A stretch of DNA of 64,000 nucleotides from Chromobacterium phragmitis (GCF_003325475.1 NZ_CP029495.1:4464001-4528000); one strand, 5' to 3'. Counted from the stretch's first letter, positions 38,604-48,462 are shown. Made by a program: numbers and translations. The notes: generated from the sequence alone by a model not told the origin.

Positions 38604-40307
38604 TCAGCGTATTTGATTTTCATCAAAAATGAATGAACTCGCACTACGCCAGGCCAAAGCCAACATCAACCACGTCCCATGGGGCAGCCACTGCTCGCTC
38701 CAGCGCCAGGATTGACTGATGTCCGTCTCCTCTGGCGACAAGAAAGCGATGCCGTCATCGCGCCCCGGTTCAGCGGTCACGCCGTTGCAAACGCCGCCCG
38801 GCGCATTGAAATAGCCCGTCTCGTAATGCGGATTGTTGCGGCCATGGCCCTGCCACATGCTGATATCGAAGGGATTGCGGCCCAGTATCCAGTCCACCGC
38901 CCCCTGCGCGTAGGCATGCAGGCTGCCGGACTGCTCCGGCCAACGCGCCGCGCCCTGCCAGGCTGCGGCGGCCAGCGAGGCCACGCGGGCGTTCTCCCCC
39001 TGCCACCAATAACCGCTGGCGTTGCGCTGCGGCATGAAGAAACGGGCGCCCTCGATTTCTCCCGGGGCCACCACCCACTGTCTTGGGTAACAGAAGGGAT
39101 TGCCCGCCTCGCTGCGGGCCATCTCGCCCTCCAAACCCAAGCGCCAGCCCCGCTCCGCCTCCCGCACATAGAGGCCATCCGGCAACGCCTCCAGATAGCG
39201 GGCCAGCGCCAGATAAGGCAGGCCGGCATCCGATGCGTGGCAAAAGCTGCGGCTGCGCGCGTTGTCCAGCCAAAACCATCCATCCTCGTGCTGCCGCTCC
39301 AGCAGGCAAGCCGCCCGCTCCGCCGCCGCATCGGCGTAAGCGCCATCGCCGCTGGCGGCGTAAAGCTCGCATGCCGCCAGCAAGGCGCAGTAATCGTCAA
39401 TCAGGTTTTCCTCGCCATCCGGCAGATAGTCCCTCCCGCGCTCCTGCAAGTGCGCAAAGCCGCGCCGCGCCGCCGCAAGATAGGCGGCGCGCGCTCGCTC
39501 GCCGTCGCGCGGCAACCGGGACGCCGCAGCCAGCGCCGCCACCGCCATGCCGCCGCCCTGGCGCCAGCCGGCCTGAAAGGCGTCTGAACGCAAGCCTTGC
39601 TGAGTGGAATAGGCGCACAAGCTGCGCCGCGCCTCGTCCTTGCTCCAGCCGTCGAACAAGGTCTGGTAGAAAAAACCCGACTCATGCTGCATGCGCAGCA
39701 AGAAATCCGCGCCATGCGAGGCTTCGTCCACCATGCGTTCGTCGAACCACTTTCCCTGCGGCGGCAACGCCTGCCTCGCCCGGATCAGGCTCCAGACCAG
39801 CAATGGCGTCTGCTGCGGGTTCAGATGATTGGCATAGGACAGGTGGCTCAGGTATTTGGAGCAGTCGCCGGAGGCGTCGAACCAGCCCCCGCGCGCGTCG
39901 CGCCGGACCGCGCCGCCTTCCTCAGGCGCCGCGCGGTCAGCCATGTCATATAAGCCGCTGCAGCGTTGGGACTTGAAATAGAACAGCAGATCGGACAGCT
40001 TCGCCGGACCATACAGTGAATCGGCGACTTCGAACGGCGCCGACACAATCGGCGGCCCCTCGCCTTCCAGCCACAACTGATACCCACCCGGCTCACGCAG
40101 CGCGTCGAGATCCGCCCGCCAGTAATGCCCGTCGCCCCAGCCATCCACAGCGCCCAGCGCGCGCAACGGCGCGCGCAACACCACCCTTCCGGCAGAATCC
40201 AGCACTGCCGCGCAATCGACGACCGCATCGGCGGGCCCCTGCAGCAACGCCGGCTTGGCTGCCGCGCTCTCGAACCCCAGATGATTGAACAGGAACCGCA
40301 TCGTCAT
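38604..40307 (-). CDS. Glycoside hydrolase family 9 protein, probable glucosaminidase for chitin oligosaccharides
   Basis: 567 residues, no signal peptide, so cytoplasmic. N-terminal Ig-like CelD_N domain (about 1-95), then GH9 barrel: GGWFDASGDCSKYLSHLSYA carries the catalytic-base Asp region, and near the C-terminus HYETGYFNAPGGVCNGVTA and SPEETDISQSWRWSEQW carry the acid Glu region. In Vibrio and Photobacterium, GH9 proteins of this kind beside an amino-sugar kinase and sugar ABC genes act as exo-glucosaminidases in chitin degradation. The same neighbourhood here favours that over cellulase activity. Confidence 0.85.
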   Translation of the reverse strand: MTMRFLFNHLGFESAAAKPALLQGPADAVVDCAAVLDSAGRVVLRAPLRALGAVDGWGDGHYWRADLDALREPGGYQLWLEGEGPPIVSAPFEVADSLYGPAKLSDLLFYFKSQRCSGLYDMADRAAPEEGGAVRRDARGGWFDASGDCSKYLSHLSYANHLNPQQTPLLVWSLIRARQALPPQGKWFDERMVDEASHGADFLLRMQHESGFFYQTLFDGWSKDEARRSLCAYSTQQGLRSDAFQAGWRQGGGMAVAALAAASRLPRDGERARAAYLAAARRGFAHLQERGRDYLPDGEENLIDDYCALLAACELYAASGDGAYADAAAERAACLLERQHEDGWFWLDNARSRSFCHASDAGLPYLALARYLEALPDGLYVREAERGWRLGLEGEMARSEAGNPFCYPRQWVVAPGEIEGARFFMPQRNASGYWWQGENARVASLAAAAWQGAARWPEQSGSLHAYAQGAVDWILGRNPFDISMWQGHGRNNPHYETGYFNAPGGVCNGVTAEPGRDDGIAFLSPEETDISQSWRWSEQWLPHGTWLMLALAWRSASSFIFDENQIR

Positions 40308-40338
40308 CGCCCCCTCCAGCCTGCCGGCCGCCTGCGGC

Positions 40339-41550
40339 TCAGCGCCGCCCGGTCTTCAGCAAAGCCTCGTACTGCGGATTGAACTCGTCGAACACCAGAA
40401 GCGCCGCGGCGCCCAGCGCCACCACATCGCGGCCGGCGCTGCCCAGCCGCAGCCGCTCGCCGCTGCAATTGCGCACCGACAGCGGCAACGGATGCAACCT
40501 CGCCACCAACGCCTCTTGCCAGTGAGCCGGCAATAAGCCGCCGATCACCACCGCATCCACGTCCAGCAGCGACTCCAGAATATTGATCGCCTGCCGCAAG
40601 GGGCCGACGGCCGCGTCCAGCCAGCGCTCCCCGGCCGCGTCCACGCAACGTTCGGCCAAATGCTCCGGCGTCGCCTGCGGTCCGCCCGCCACGCCCAGCG
40701 CCTCGTACAGCGCCTGCAGCGACACGTAGCGCTCCAGGCAGCCATGGTTGCCGCACTCGCAGGGACGTCCATCGGGCACCACCATCATGTGCCCCACCTC
40801 CCCGGCGTTGCGACGGCCGCCGGTATACAACCTGCCATCCAGGAATAGCCCCGCCCCCAGGCCGCCGCCGACGAAGAGGTAAACGAAATTGCGCAGCTGG
40901 CTCGCCATGCCGTACAGGCGCTCGCCGATGGCCGCCGCGGTGGCGTCCTTCTCCAACAGTACCGGCAAGCCCAGTTTGCTAGACAGCGCGGCGGCATCCA
41001 CCCCTTCCCAGCCCGGCAAGGTCGTCGGACCGACCGAGGTCATGCCCTCCACGCCGAACGGCCCCGGCATCACCAGTCCCAGGCCCAGCATCCGCGACCA
41101 GTCCAGACCCGACTCCTGCTTCAGCCGCTCCAGCAGGCTGGCGATCAACGGCATGGCGTCGACAGGCGCGGGCCGATCCACCGGCGTCTCCAGGCGCGCC
41201 CTCGTCTTGCCCGACAAATCCAGCACCAGCGCCACCAGCATCTGATGATCCAGCTGCATCCCAACCGCGTAGGCGCCGTCCGGATTGAGGCGGAGCGGGA
41301 CCGCCGGCTGCCCGCGCGCGCCATCGCGCATGGGCTCGCCGGCCAGCAGCATGCCGCCATCCATCAACTCGGCGACGATATTGGACACCGTCTGCGGCGT
41401 CAGCGCGGTCAACCGCGCCAGATCGGCCCGCGTCAGTTGGCCATTGAGGCGTATGGTTTCCAGAATCGCGCGGCGATTGTGCGAGCGGGCGTATTCCAGA
41501 TTGGTGCCTGACACCGTATGCGGCGCGGAGGGGGCGAGAGGGATTTTCAT
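40339..41550 (-). CDS. ROK-family transcriptional repressor (NagC/Mlc-like)
   Basis: 403 residues. N-terminal winged helix (RAILETIRLNGQLTRADLAR, LTPQTVSNIVAELMDGGML), then a ROK sugar-binding domain with the zinc motif CECGNHGCLE. Likely senses a phosphorylated amino sugar and controls this locus and itself. Starts at 41550 or 41598; neither has a clear ribosome site. The GH9 gene follows 31 bases downstream on the same strand. Confidence 0.9.
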   Translation of the reverse strand: MKIPLAPSAPHTVSGTNLEYARSHNRRAILETIRLNGQLTRADLARLTALTPQTVSNIVAELMDGGMLLAGEPMRDGARGQPAVPLRLNPDGAYAVGMQLDHQMLVALVLDLSGKTRARLETPVDRPAPVDAMPLIASLLERLKQESGLDWSRMLGLGLVMPGPFGVEGMTSVGPTTLPGWEGVDAAALSSKLGLPVLLEKDATAAAIGERLYGMASQLRNFVYLFVGGGLGAGLFLDGRLYTGGRRNAGEVGHMMVVPDGRPCECGNHGCLERYVSLQALYEALGVAGGPQATPEHLAERCVDAAGERWLDAAVGPLRQAINILESLLDVDAVVIGGLLPAHWQEALVARLHPLPLSVRNCSGERLRLGSAGRDVVALGAAALLVFDEFNPQYEALLKTGRR

Positions 41551-41700
41551 GAACGGGGAGTATGACGAGGCCGCCCGCTCCGCACAAGCCGTTGTCATTT
41601 TTCAACACTTAATTAAATCAACTTGACGAAATAATATTCCGCTGATTTACTTCAAACAATACAAATGTCATAAACAAAGGCGGGCGAGCCCCGACGCAGG
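41551..41700. promoter_or_regulatory. Divergent control region, ROK regulator and amino-sugar transport operon
   Basis: About 100 bases of AT-rich DNA (41595-41690) with TTAATTAA, GACGAAATAATATT and GATTTACTTC. This composition suits a NagC-type operator but I cannot define a site. Confidence 0.45.
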
Positions 41701-42579
41701 ATGGACCCAGATATTCGCTATCAGATAGGCGTGGACGGCGGCGGCACCGGCACACGCGTCCGCCTGCTCGCCGCCGACGGCTCCTCCCTTGCCCTGGCGG
41801 AGGGTCCCGCCTCTGCGCTGTCGCAAGGCGCCGCCAAAGCTTGGCAAGCCGTCAGCGCGGCGATAGAAGCCGCGTTCCTCCAGGCTGGCTTGCCCTCCCC
41901 TCCCACGGCCGAATGCGCGCTTGGACTGGGCCTGTCCGGCGTGCACAACCGCCAATGGGCAAGCGAATTCGAACGCTTGGCTCCGCCCTACTCGCGTCTC
42001 CTGCTCGCCACTGATGGCTATACCACGCTGCTGGGCGCCCATGGCGGCCAGCCCGGCATCATCGTCGCCCTGGGCACCGGCAGCATAGGCGAGGCGCTGT
42101 ATCCGGACGGCAGCCACCGCGAAGTGGGCGGCTGGGGCTACCCCAGCGGCGACGAGGCCAGCGGCGCCTGGCTGGGCCAGCGCGCCGCCCAACTCACCCA
42201 AATGGCCTTGGACGGCCGCCGCAGCCACAGTCCGCTGACGCGCGCGGTGCTGGAATTCGTCGGCGGCGACTGGCAAGCGATGATGCATTGGAACGGCCGC
42301 GCCACGCCGGCCCAGTTCGCCCGGCTGGCGCCGCTGGCGCTGAGCGCCGCCCGCGTCGATCCCGAAGCAGACGCGCTGCTGCGCCAGGCCGGCGAGGACG
42401 CCTGGAGCATCGCGCGCGCGCTTGACCCCTCCGGCGAGCTGCCGGTGGCGCTGTGCGGCGGTCTGGGACGGGCGCTGCGCGACTGGCTGCCGCCCGGCTT
42501 CCGCCAGCGGCTGGTTTCCCCTCGCGGCGATTCCGCCATGGGCGCCTTGCAATTGCTCAGGCGCCCGGTCCGACAATAA
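41701..42579 (+). CDS. BadF/BadG-family amino-sugar kinase (glucosamine or N-acetylglucosamine kinase)
   Basis: 292 residues. ASKHA fold: phosphate 1 GVDGGGTGTRVRL, ALGTGSIGEALYP as phosphate 2, and GGWGYPSGDEASGAWLGQRA, a signature of the eukaryotic-type GlcNAc kinase/GspK group. In Vibrio cholerae the homologous position in the chitin locus is a glucosamine-specific kinase. Starts the operon with the ABC genes. Confidence 0.88.
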   Translation: MDPDIRYQIGVDGGGTGTRVRLLAADGSSLALAEGPASALSQGAAKAWQAVSAAIEAAFLQAGLPSPPTAECALGLGLSGVHNRQWASEFERLAPPYSRLLLATDGYTTLLGAHGGQPGIIVALGTGSIGEALYPDGSHREVGGWGYPSGDEASGAWLGQRAAQLTQMALDGRRSHSPLTRAVLEFVGGDWQAMMHWNGRATPAQFARLAPLALSAARVDPEADALLRQAGEDAWSIARALDPSGELPVALCGGLGRALRDWLPPGFRQRLVSPRGDSAMGALQLLRRPVRQ

Positions 42580-42590
42580 AGGAGAAGACA

Positions 42591-43847
42591 ATGCAACCAT
42601 TCCGCCCCGCGCTGGCTGCGTTCGCGCTGCTGGCATGCAGCCTGTCCGCCCATGCCGACAAAGTCCGGCTGGAATTCTGGACCGACTCGCTGAAACCGAC
42701 CTTCGACGGCTATTTCGCCAGCGCGAAAAAAACCTACGAAGCCCAGCATCCTGACGTGGAAGTGCAATGGGTGGACGTGTTCAACGACACCTTCGAAACC
42801 AAGCTCAACGCCGCCATCGCCGCCGGCAAACCGCCCGCCCTCGTCAACCACGACGTGCCGCGCCTGTTCAAATACGCGCAAAAAGGCACGCTGATCCCGC
42901 TCGATGCCGCGCTCGGCGCGGACAAGGCCGCCTATCTGCCCAACGCGCTGGCCGATCTCAGCTTCGGCGGCAAGCTGTATGGCCTGCCGTGGTACAACAA
43001 CATCAATGTGCTGGTGATCAACGGCGAGCTGTTCAAGAAAGCCGGCCTGGACCCGAAACGGCCGATCGCCAGCCTGGACGACGAACTGCGCCTGGCCAAG
43101 GTCATCAAGGCCAAGACCGGCGTGCCCGGCCTGCTGCCCCAGTTGGGCCAGATAGACGGCATCCTGCTGGGCCAGGGCCTGCCGCTGATCCAGAACGGCA
43201 AGGCCGTGTTCAACAGCCCCAGGCATGTCGCGCTGATTCGCCAGTTCGCCGACGCCTATAAAGCCGGCGCGCTGGCCAAAGACAACCTGTTCGCCGACGA
43301 CAACTACCAAGCCAGCATCAAGCTGTACAACAGCGGCCGGCTGGCGATGATGGAAACCGCGCCGACCTCCGCCCAGCGCACCCAGAGCGACGCGCGCAAC
43401 ATCTACGCCGCCACCGTGGTGCAGCCGGCGCCGCTGGGGCCGACCAAGATCGCCCAGGGCGGTTATCTGTTCAGTTGGGCGGTATCCAAAGGACTGCCGG
43501 CGCGCACGCAGCAGGAGGCAGTCAAATTCGCCAAATTCCTGACCAGCGACGCCCAGCAGCTGACCTTCGCCAAGGTGACCGGCGCGACATTTCCATCCAC
43601 CCGGCAGGCGTTGGCGGACAGCTATTTCGTCAAGACTTCGGCCGGCGGCGGCGCGATAGAAAGCTCTCGCGTCGAAGGTGCCAAGGTGGCGCTCAATATC
43701 CGCACCCTGGTGCTGACCGGCGTGCCCAATGTCGCCGACCTGAAAAAGAACCTGGTCGACAACGTGGAGGCCGCCGTCACCGGCAAGAAAGACGCGCAGA
43801 AAGCGCTGGACGACGCCGCCGCCTTCTGGAACAGCCGGCTCAAATAG
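42591..43847 (+). CDS. ABC transporter sugar-binding protein (oligosaccharide)
   Basis: 418 residues. Signal peptide ending at SAHA, then VRLEFWTDSLKPTFDGYFAS and VQWVDVFNDTFETKLNAAIA, typical of family 1 carbohydrate-binding proteins (MalE/UgpB group). ATG 11 bases after the kinase stop, behind AAAGGAGA. Predicted ligand is a chitin-derived amino sugar or short oligomer, from context. Confidence 0.92.
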   Translation: MQPFRPALAAFALLACSLSAHADKVRLEFWTDSLKPTFDGYFASAKKTYEAQHPDVEVQWVDVFNDTFETKLNAAIAAGKPPALVNHDVPRLFKYAQKGTLIPLDAALGADKAAYLPNALADLSFGGKLYGLPWYNNINVLVINGELFKKAGLDPKRPIASLDDELRLAKVIKAKTGVPGLLPQLGQIDGILLGQGLPLIQNGKAVFNSPRHVALIRQFADAYKAGALAKDNLFADDNYQASIKLYNSGRLAMMETAPTSAQRTQSDARNIYAATVVQPAPLGPTKIAQGGYLFSWAVSKGLPARTQQEAVKFAKFLTSDAQQLTFAKVTGATFPSTRQALADSYFVKTSAGGGAIESSRVEGAKVALNIRTLVLTGVPNVADLKKNLVDNVEAAVTGKKDAQKALDDAAAFWNSRLK

Positions 43848-43872
43848 ACCGTCCGCGCATGACTTTCCCTCT

Positions 43873-43911
43873 CGCCCCCTCTCCGAGTCTCCCGGGAGGG
43901 GCGCTTTTTTT
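43873..43911 (+). terminator. Intercistronic terminator/attenuator within the ABC operon
   Basis: CGCCCC pairs with GGGGCG across a 19-base loop, followed by seven T. Located between the binding-protein gene and the permease genes. Confidence 0.6.
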
Positions 43912-43936
43912 CCGCTAGCCGAGCCAAACCGAGAGC

Positions 43937-44806
43937 ATGACGTCGACCTCCACCCGCAATGCCTGGCTGTTCCTGTCGCCCGCCCTGCTGCTGATGGGCG
44001 CGTTCACCTTCTGGCCGCTGCTGTTCGGCAGCTACGTCGCCTTCACCCGCTACGATCTGGTCTCGCCGCCGCAATGGGCCGGCCTGGACAACTTCCGCTA
44101 CCTGCTGGACGATCCGGTGTTCATCCAGGCGCTGGGCAATTCGCTGCGCTACCTGCTGGTGGTGCCGGCCATCCAGCTGGCCGGCATCGCGCTGGCGGTG
44201 CTGGTCAACCGCGCGCTGCCCGGCATCAAGTGGTTCCGCGCCGCCTTCTACCTGCCGGTGATCACCACGGTGTCGGTGGTGGGCATCATGTGGAACTGGA
44301 TGTACGCCGATTACGGCGTGCTCAACGGCGCGATGCACTGGCTGGGCGCGCTGGCTCCGGAACGGGAAATCGGCTTCCTCAGCGATGAGGACTGGGCATT
44401 GTACTCGGTGATGTTCGTCACCTTCTGGCGCGGCATCGGCTATTACATGGTGCTGTATCTCGCCGGCCTGCAGGCGATTCCAGCCGAGATGCAGGAGGCC
44501 GCGCGGCTGGACGGCGCCGATGCCTGGCAGCGCTTCTGGCGCATCACCTTGCCCATGCTCAAGCCCACCATCCTGTTTTGCAGCCTGATCTCCACGCTGG
44601 ACGCGATCAAGGCTTTCGAGGAGGTGCTGGTGATGACGCGCGGCGCGCCGATGAATTCCACCTACACCGCGCTCTACTACGCCTTCCATCAAGGCTTCAA
44701 CCAGCTGGATTTCGGCCGCGGCAGCGCCGCCGGCCTGGTGTTGACCCTGGTCTGCCTGCTGCTGGCCTGGCTGAATTTCAAGCTGATCCGCGCCGATCAC
44801 CGCTGA
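43937..44806 (+). CDS. Sugar ABC transporter permease (MalF/UgpA type)
   Basis: 289 residues, six hydrophobic segments, opening NAWLFLSPALLLMGAFTFWP. EAA loop EMQEAARLDGADAWQRFWRI. Forms the membrane channel with the next gene product. Confidence 0.93.
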   Translation: MTSTSTRNAWLFLSPALLLMGAFTFWPLLFGSYVAFTRYDLVSPPQWAGLDNFRYLLDDPVFIQALGNSLRYLLVVPAIQLAGIALAVLVNRALPGIKWFRAAFYLPVITTVSVVGIMWNWMYADYGVLNGAMHWLGALAPEREIGFLSDEDWALYSVMFVTFWRGIGYYMVLYLAGLQAIPAEMQEAARLDGADAWQRFWRITLPMLKPTILFCSLISTLDAIKAFEEVLVMTRGAPMNSTYTALYYAFHQGFNQLDFGRGSAAGLVLTLVCLLLAWLNFKLIRADHR

Positions 44807-44813
44807 GGACGAC

Positions 44814-45659
44814 ATGACCGCCATCGCCCTGAACCGCGCCGCGCCGCGCACGCTGCTGCGCCGGCTGCCCGACTACCTGCTGCTGCTCGCGCTGTCCTTC
44901 GCCTGCGTTTATCCCTTTCTGTGGACGCTGGGCATCGCCGTCGGCAATGGCGAGCAGGTATTCGACTTCCCGCCGCCGTTGTGGCCGAAGGACGCCGGCT
45001 GGCGACACTTCGCCGCGGTGTGGGACGCCATCCCGCTGGGACGCTTTTTCTGGAATTCGCTGTGGATTTCCGGCCTGACCACGCTGGGCACGCTGGCCGT
45101 GTCGGCGCTGGCGGCGTTTCCGCTGGCCAAGCTGCGCTTCCGCGGCCGCCAACTGGTTTTCTACGCCATCATCGCCACCCTGCTCCTGCCCAGCGAGATC
45201 AATTTCATCAGCAACTACGTCACCATCAGCCGGCTGGGCCTGGACGACAGCAGGCTGGGGGTGGTGCTGCCGTCCATCGCCGGCGCTTTCGGCATCTACC
45301 TGATGAAGCACGCGTTCGAGGAGATTCCGGACGAGATCGTCGATGCCGCGCGGATGGACGGCGCCAGCGACTGGCAGGTGTTCTGGCGCATCTGCCTGCC
45401 GCTGTCGCGGCCCTACCTCGCCACGCTGGGCATCTTCACGCTGGTGTGGTCGTGGAACGTCTACGTCTGGCCCAGCGTGGTGCTGAAAACGCCGGATCTG
45501 TATCCGCTGTCGGTCGGCGTGCTCTACCTGAAGGGCGCGTTCGCCACCTCCACCCGCATGGTCGCCGCCGGCGCGGTGCTGACCATCCTGCCCGTGCTGA
45601 CGGTGTTCGCGCTGTGCCAGCGCTATTTCATGCGCGGGATGGACGGGGCGGTGAAATAA
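44814..45659 (+). CDS. Sugar ABC transporter permease (MalG/UgpE type)
   Basis: 281 residues, six hydrophobic segments. EAA loop EIVDAARMDGASDWQVFWRI. Starts eight bases after the first permease. No ATP-binding gene follows, so a shared ATPase (MsiK/UgpC-like) elsewhere in the genome must energise it. Confidence 0.93.
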   Translation: MTAIALNRAAPRTLLRRLPDYLLLLALSFACVYPFLWTLGIAVGNGEQVFDFPPPLWPKDAGWRHFAAVWDAIPLGRFFWNSLWISGLTTLGTLAVSALAAFPLAKLRFRGRQLVFYAIIATLLLPSEINFISNYVTISRLGLDDSRLGVVLPSIAGAFGIYLMKHAFEEIPDEIVDAARMDGASDWQVFWRICLPLSRPYLATLGIFTLVWSWNVYVWPSVVLKTPDLYPLSVGVLYLKGAFATSTRMVAAGAVLTILPVLTVFALCQRYFMRGMDGAVK

Positions 45660-45790
45660 GAGGCGCCGCGCGGAACGGCGTCTCGCATGCCCAGGCTCCG
45701 CCGTTGGCGCGGGCGGCCGAAGCCGCCCCAGTCCTCGCCCAATCCGCCCCCGGCTCGATAGCCTGAGGCTCGATAACGAGACCTGCGGGG

Positions 45791-46084
45791 CTAGAGGTCC
45801 ATGCGTTTGCGGAACTGCCTCAGCGCGCCGATCAGAACCGCGACGCCGGGTATCGCCACGCAGAAAAACAGAGGGATGCCCGCGGCGCGCATCAAGAACC
45901 CGGCCAACACCGCCGCCGCGGCATAGATGGGAAGAATCAGCCACTCCCACAACGCCAGATTGGCCGCGTCTTCCGCCACATGCCGCGACGGACGGCCCCG
46001 CCCCCGCCGAACCGTTCGGATCAGCCAGAGATCGAGAATGAACTCCAGCGCGCCCAGCAGCGCTCTGCCGATGAATTCCAACAT
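45791..46084 (-). CDS. Small inner-membrane protein of unknown function
   Basis: 97 residues from ATG 46084. One amphipathic N-terminal helix, a basic RTVRRGRGRPSRHV segment, then two membrane helices (WEWLILPIYAAAAVLAGFLM and the following LFFCVAIPGVAVLIGAL) and a basic tail. No family recognised. Divergent from the MFS gene. Confidence 0.7.
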   Translation of the reverse strand: MLEFIGRALLGALEFILDLWLIRTVRRGRGRPSRHVAEDAANLALWEWLILPIYAAAAVLAGFLMRAAGIPLFFCVAIPGVAVLIGALRQFRKRMDL

Positions 46085-46269
46085 GCAGGACCTCATTGCG
46101 CTAGGCAAGATAATCCTAGTCTAACACTTCCGTTTCCGCCATGACCGCCGCGGCGCAAACGAGTCTTATTGTCAGACGCGGGCGGCGTCATTTAATCTGC
46201 TCGGCACGACCTGACATTCCGCAACCATACGGTCGATACATAACGAGCAAAGACAAAGGAAATCGCCGC

Positions 46270-47583
46270 ATGGACACCCATTCCCCGGAGCAGCACCGGC
46301 CACTGAACCGCCAGGACTGCAAGACGTTGTTCCTCGCCGCGCTGGGAGGCGCGCTGGAGTTCTACGACTTCATCATCTTCGTGTTTTTCGCCGTGGTGCT
46401 GGGCAAGCTGTTCTTCCCGCCATCCATGCCGGACTGGCTGAGCCAGCTGCAAACCTTCGGCATCTTCGCCGCCGGCTACCTGGCGCGGCCGCTGGGCGGC
46501 ATCGTGATGGCCCATTTCGGCGACCTGATGGGCCGCAAGCGGATGTTCACGCTGAGCATCGTGCTGATGGCGCTTCCCACGCTGGCGATGGGGATGCTGC
46601 CCACCTACCACGATATCGGCATGGCCGCGCCGCTGCTGCTGTTGGCGATGCGCATCCTGCAGGGTGCGGCGATAGGCGGCGAAGTGCCGGGCGCCTGGGT
46701 GTTCGTCGCCGAGCACGCGCCGGCGCGCCACACCGGCTTCGCCTGCAGCGTGATCACCGCCGGCCTGACCATAGGCATCCTCCTGGGCTCGCTGATCGCC
46801 ACCGCGATCAACCTGGCCTTCAGTCCGCAGCAGATCGCGGACTGGGCGTGGCGCGTGCCTTTCCTGGTGGGCGGCGTGTTCGGCCTGGTGGCGATGCAGC
46901 TGCGCCAGTGGCTGCACGAGACGCCGGTGTTCGCCGAGATGCAGGCGCGCAAGGCGCTGTCCGAGGAGCTGCCGCTGAAAACGGTGCTCAAGAAACACAA
47001 GGCCGCCGTCGCGCTGTCGATGTTCGTCACCTGGTTCCTGGCCATTTCCATCGTCGTCGCCATCCTGATGGCGCCGGCCTATCTGCAAAAGCAGTTCGGC
47101 CTGCCGGCGGTGGACACCTTGCGCGCCAACAGCCTGGCCATCGTCGCGCTGACGCTGGGCTGCCTGGTGGCCGGCGTGTCCAGCGACCGCCTGGGCAGCG
47201 GCCCCACCTTCATCGGCGGCAGCCTGCTGCTGGGCGCCAGCAGCTACGCCTTTTATTCGTCGATGGCGGCGCACGCCGGCCAGCTGTACACGCTCTACCC
47301 GCTGCTGGGCTTCAGCGTGGGCATCGTCGGCGCGGTGCCGCTGGTGATGGTGCGCGCCTTCCCCGCGCAGGTGCGCTTCTCCGGCCTGTCCTTCTCGTAT
47401 AACGTGGCTTACGCCTTCGCCGGCGGCCTGACGCCCATCTTGCTGTCCATCTGGCTGAAGTACGACGCGCTGGCGCCGGCCTACTACCTGATGCTGCAAT
47501 GCCTGATCGGCCTGCTGGTCGGCTGCTACCTGCTGTTCGCCGGCAAGCGGGCCGGCTCGTCTGCGCTGGCTCAGGAGGGCTGA
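46270..47583 (+). CDS. MFS transporter, metabolite:H+ symporter (MHS) family
   Basis: 437 residues. LGGALEFYDFIIFVFFAVVL in helix 1 and ARPLGGIVMAHFGDLMGRKR in the first cytoplasmic loop are MHS signatures (ProP/KgtP/CitA group); about 12 helices. A dicarboxylate, citrate, betaine or similar substrate is typical. Ends overlap the convergent mtfA by 13 bases. Confidence 0.9.
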   Translation: MDTHSPEQHRPLNRQDCKTLFLAALGGALEFYDFIIFVFFAVVLGKLFFPPSMPDWLSQLQTFGIFAAGYLARPLGGIVMAHFGDLMGRKRMFTLSIVLMALPTLAMGMLPTYHDIGMAAPLLLLAMRILQGAAIGGEVPGAWVFVAEHAPARHTGFACSVITAGLTIGILLGSLIATAINLAFSPQQIADWAWRVPFLVGGVFGLVAMQLRQWLHETPVFAEMQARKALSEELPLKTVLKKHKAAVALSMFVTWFLAISIVVAILMAPAYLQKQFGLPAVDTLRANSLAIVALTLGCLVAGVSSDRLGSGPTFIGGSLLLGASSYAFYSSMAAHAGQLYTLYPLLGFSVGIVGAVPLVMVRAFPAQVRFSGLSFSYNVAYAFAGGLTPILLSIWLKYDALAPAYYLMLQCLIGLLVGCYLLFAGKRAGSSALAQEG

Positions 47584-48401
47584 GCCGGCGTCACGCTCTC
47601 TTCGTCCACCGGCGGCAGCCTCGCCGCCGGGTCCTGGCGATAAAACAGGCTGAGCAAGCGATACAGCTCGGCATAATCGCGCTTTACCAAGTGCGGAATC
47701 TCGAAGAATGCTTCGCTGAGCACGGCGAAGAATTCGGCTGGGTTTTCGCTGGCGTACGGGTCCAGCCAGCCCTCCACGCCGCGATCCACCTCTCGGCAGA
47801 ATTGACGGTAGGCCTGATTCCAGGCTCGGCTCCACTCCGCGCGGTTCATCCCCTTGTGCAAGGGCGGCGCGCCGTTGGCCGGGCCGTCCAACATGTCGAA
47901 CTGGTGGGCCGCCTCGTGGATCACCACATTCCAGCCGTCCAGCAGCGGCGATTCGTTCACATCCGGCCAGGAAAACACCAGCGGTCCCTGATAATGCGCC
48001 TGGCCGATCAGCACCTGCTCGCCCTCGTGAGTCAGGCCGATTCCATCCTGCCAACGGTTGCGCACCACGAAGGGAGCCGGGTAAAGTACGGCCTCGCGCC
48101 AGTTCGCATAGGCGCGCATGCCCAGGTTCATCCCCGGCAGCGCAAGCTGCAGGGCCAGCCGGCAGCGCATGGCGTCGTCCACTTCCATATCTTCCAGGCC
48201 GGTAACGGCCTTGGCCTGCAGCAGTTCGCCGGCCAGCTTGATCAACCGGTCAGTTTCTTCGGCCGACAAACCGTCCAGCAGCGGCATGCCGCTCGCCTCT
48301 TCGCGCAAGCGCGACAGCAAGGCGGCCGGCGGTCGTTTGCCGCCCAGGCGGCGCATCCAGTCTAATAGCATGAACTCTTGGCTCGGAATCGCGTCAGTCA
48401 T
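47571..48401 (-). CDS. mtfA: MtfA-type zinc peptidase (M90)
   Basis: 276 residues. HEAAHQFDMLDG holds the HEXXH zinc site; EFFAVLSEAFFE provides the distal ligand region; VFSWPDV and LVFSW are family features. In E. coli MtfA binds the repressor Mlc and affects glucose PTS regulation and has aminopeptidase activity. Here an ROK regulator of the Mlc/NagC family lies 7 kb away, but a link is speculative. Confidence 0.9.
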   Translation of the reverse strand: MTDAIPSQEFMLLDWMRRLGGKRPPAALLSRLREEASGMPLLDGLSAEETDRLIKLAGELLQAKAVTGLEDMEVDDAMRCRLALQLALPGMNLGMRAYANWREAVLYPAPFVVRNRWQDGIGLTHEGEQVLIGQAHYQGPLVFSWPDVNESPLLDGWNVVIHEAAHQFDMLDGPANGAPPLHKGMNRAEWSRAWNQAYRQFCREVDRGVEGWLDPYASENPAEFFAVLSEAFFEIPHLVKRDYAELYRLLSLFYRQDPAARLPPVDEESVTPAQPS

Positions 48402-48462
48402 TGAACCTTAGGGCGGGCCCTCGGCAATTCAATGCCTTGGCCCGCGATAGAGGAGAACCATA

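Noticed and set aside
47571..47583. Overlap of the MFS gene and mtfA ends
   Set aside because: A 13-base tail-to-tail overlap of convergent genes; both proteins are full length, so it is not unusual.
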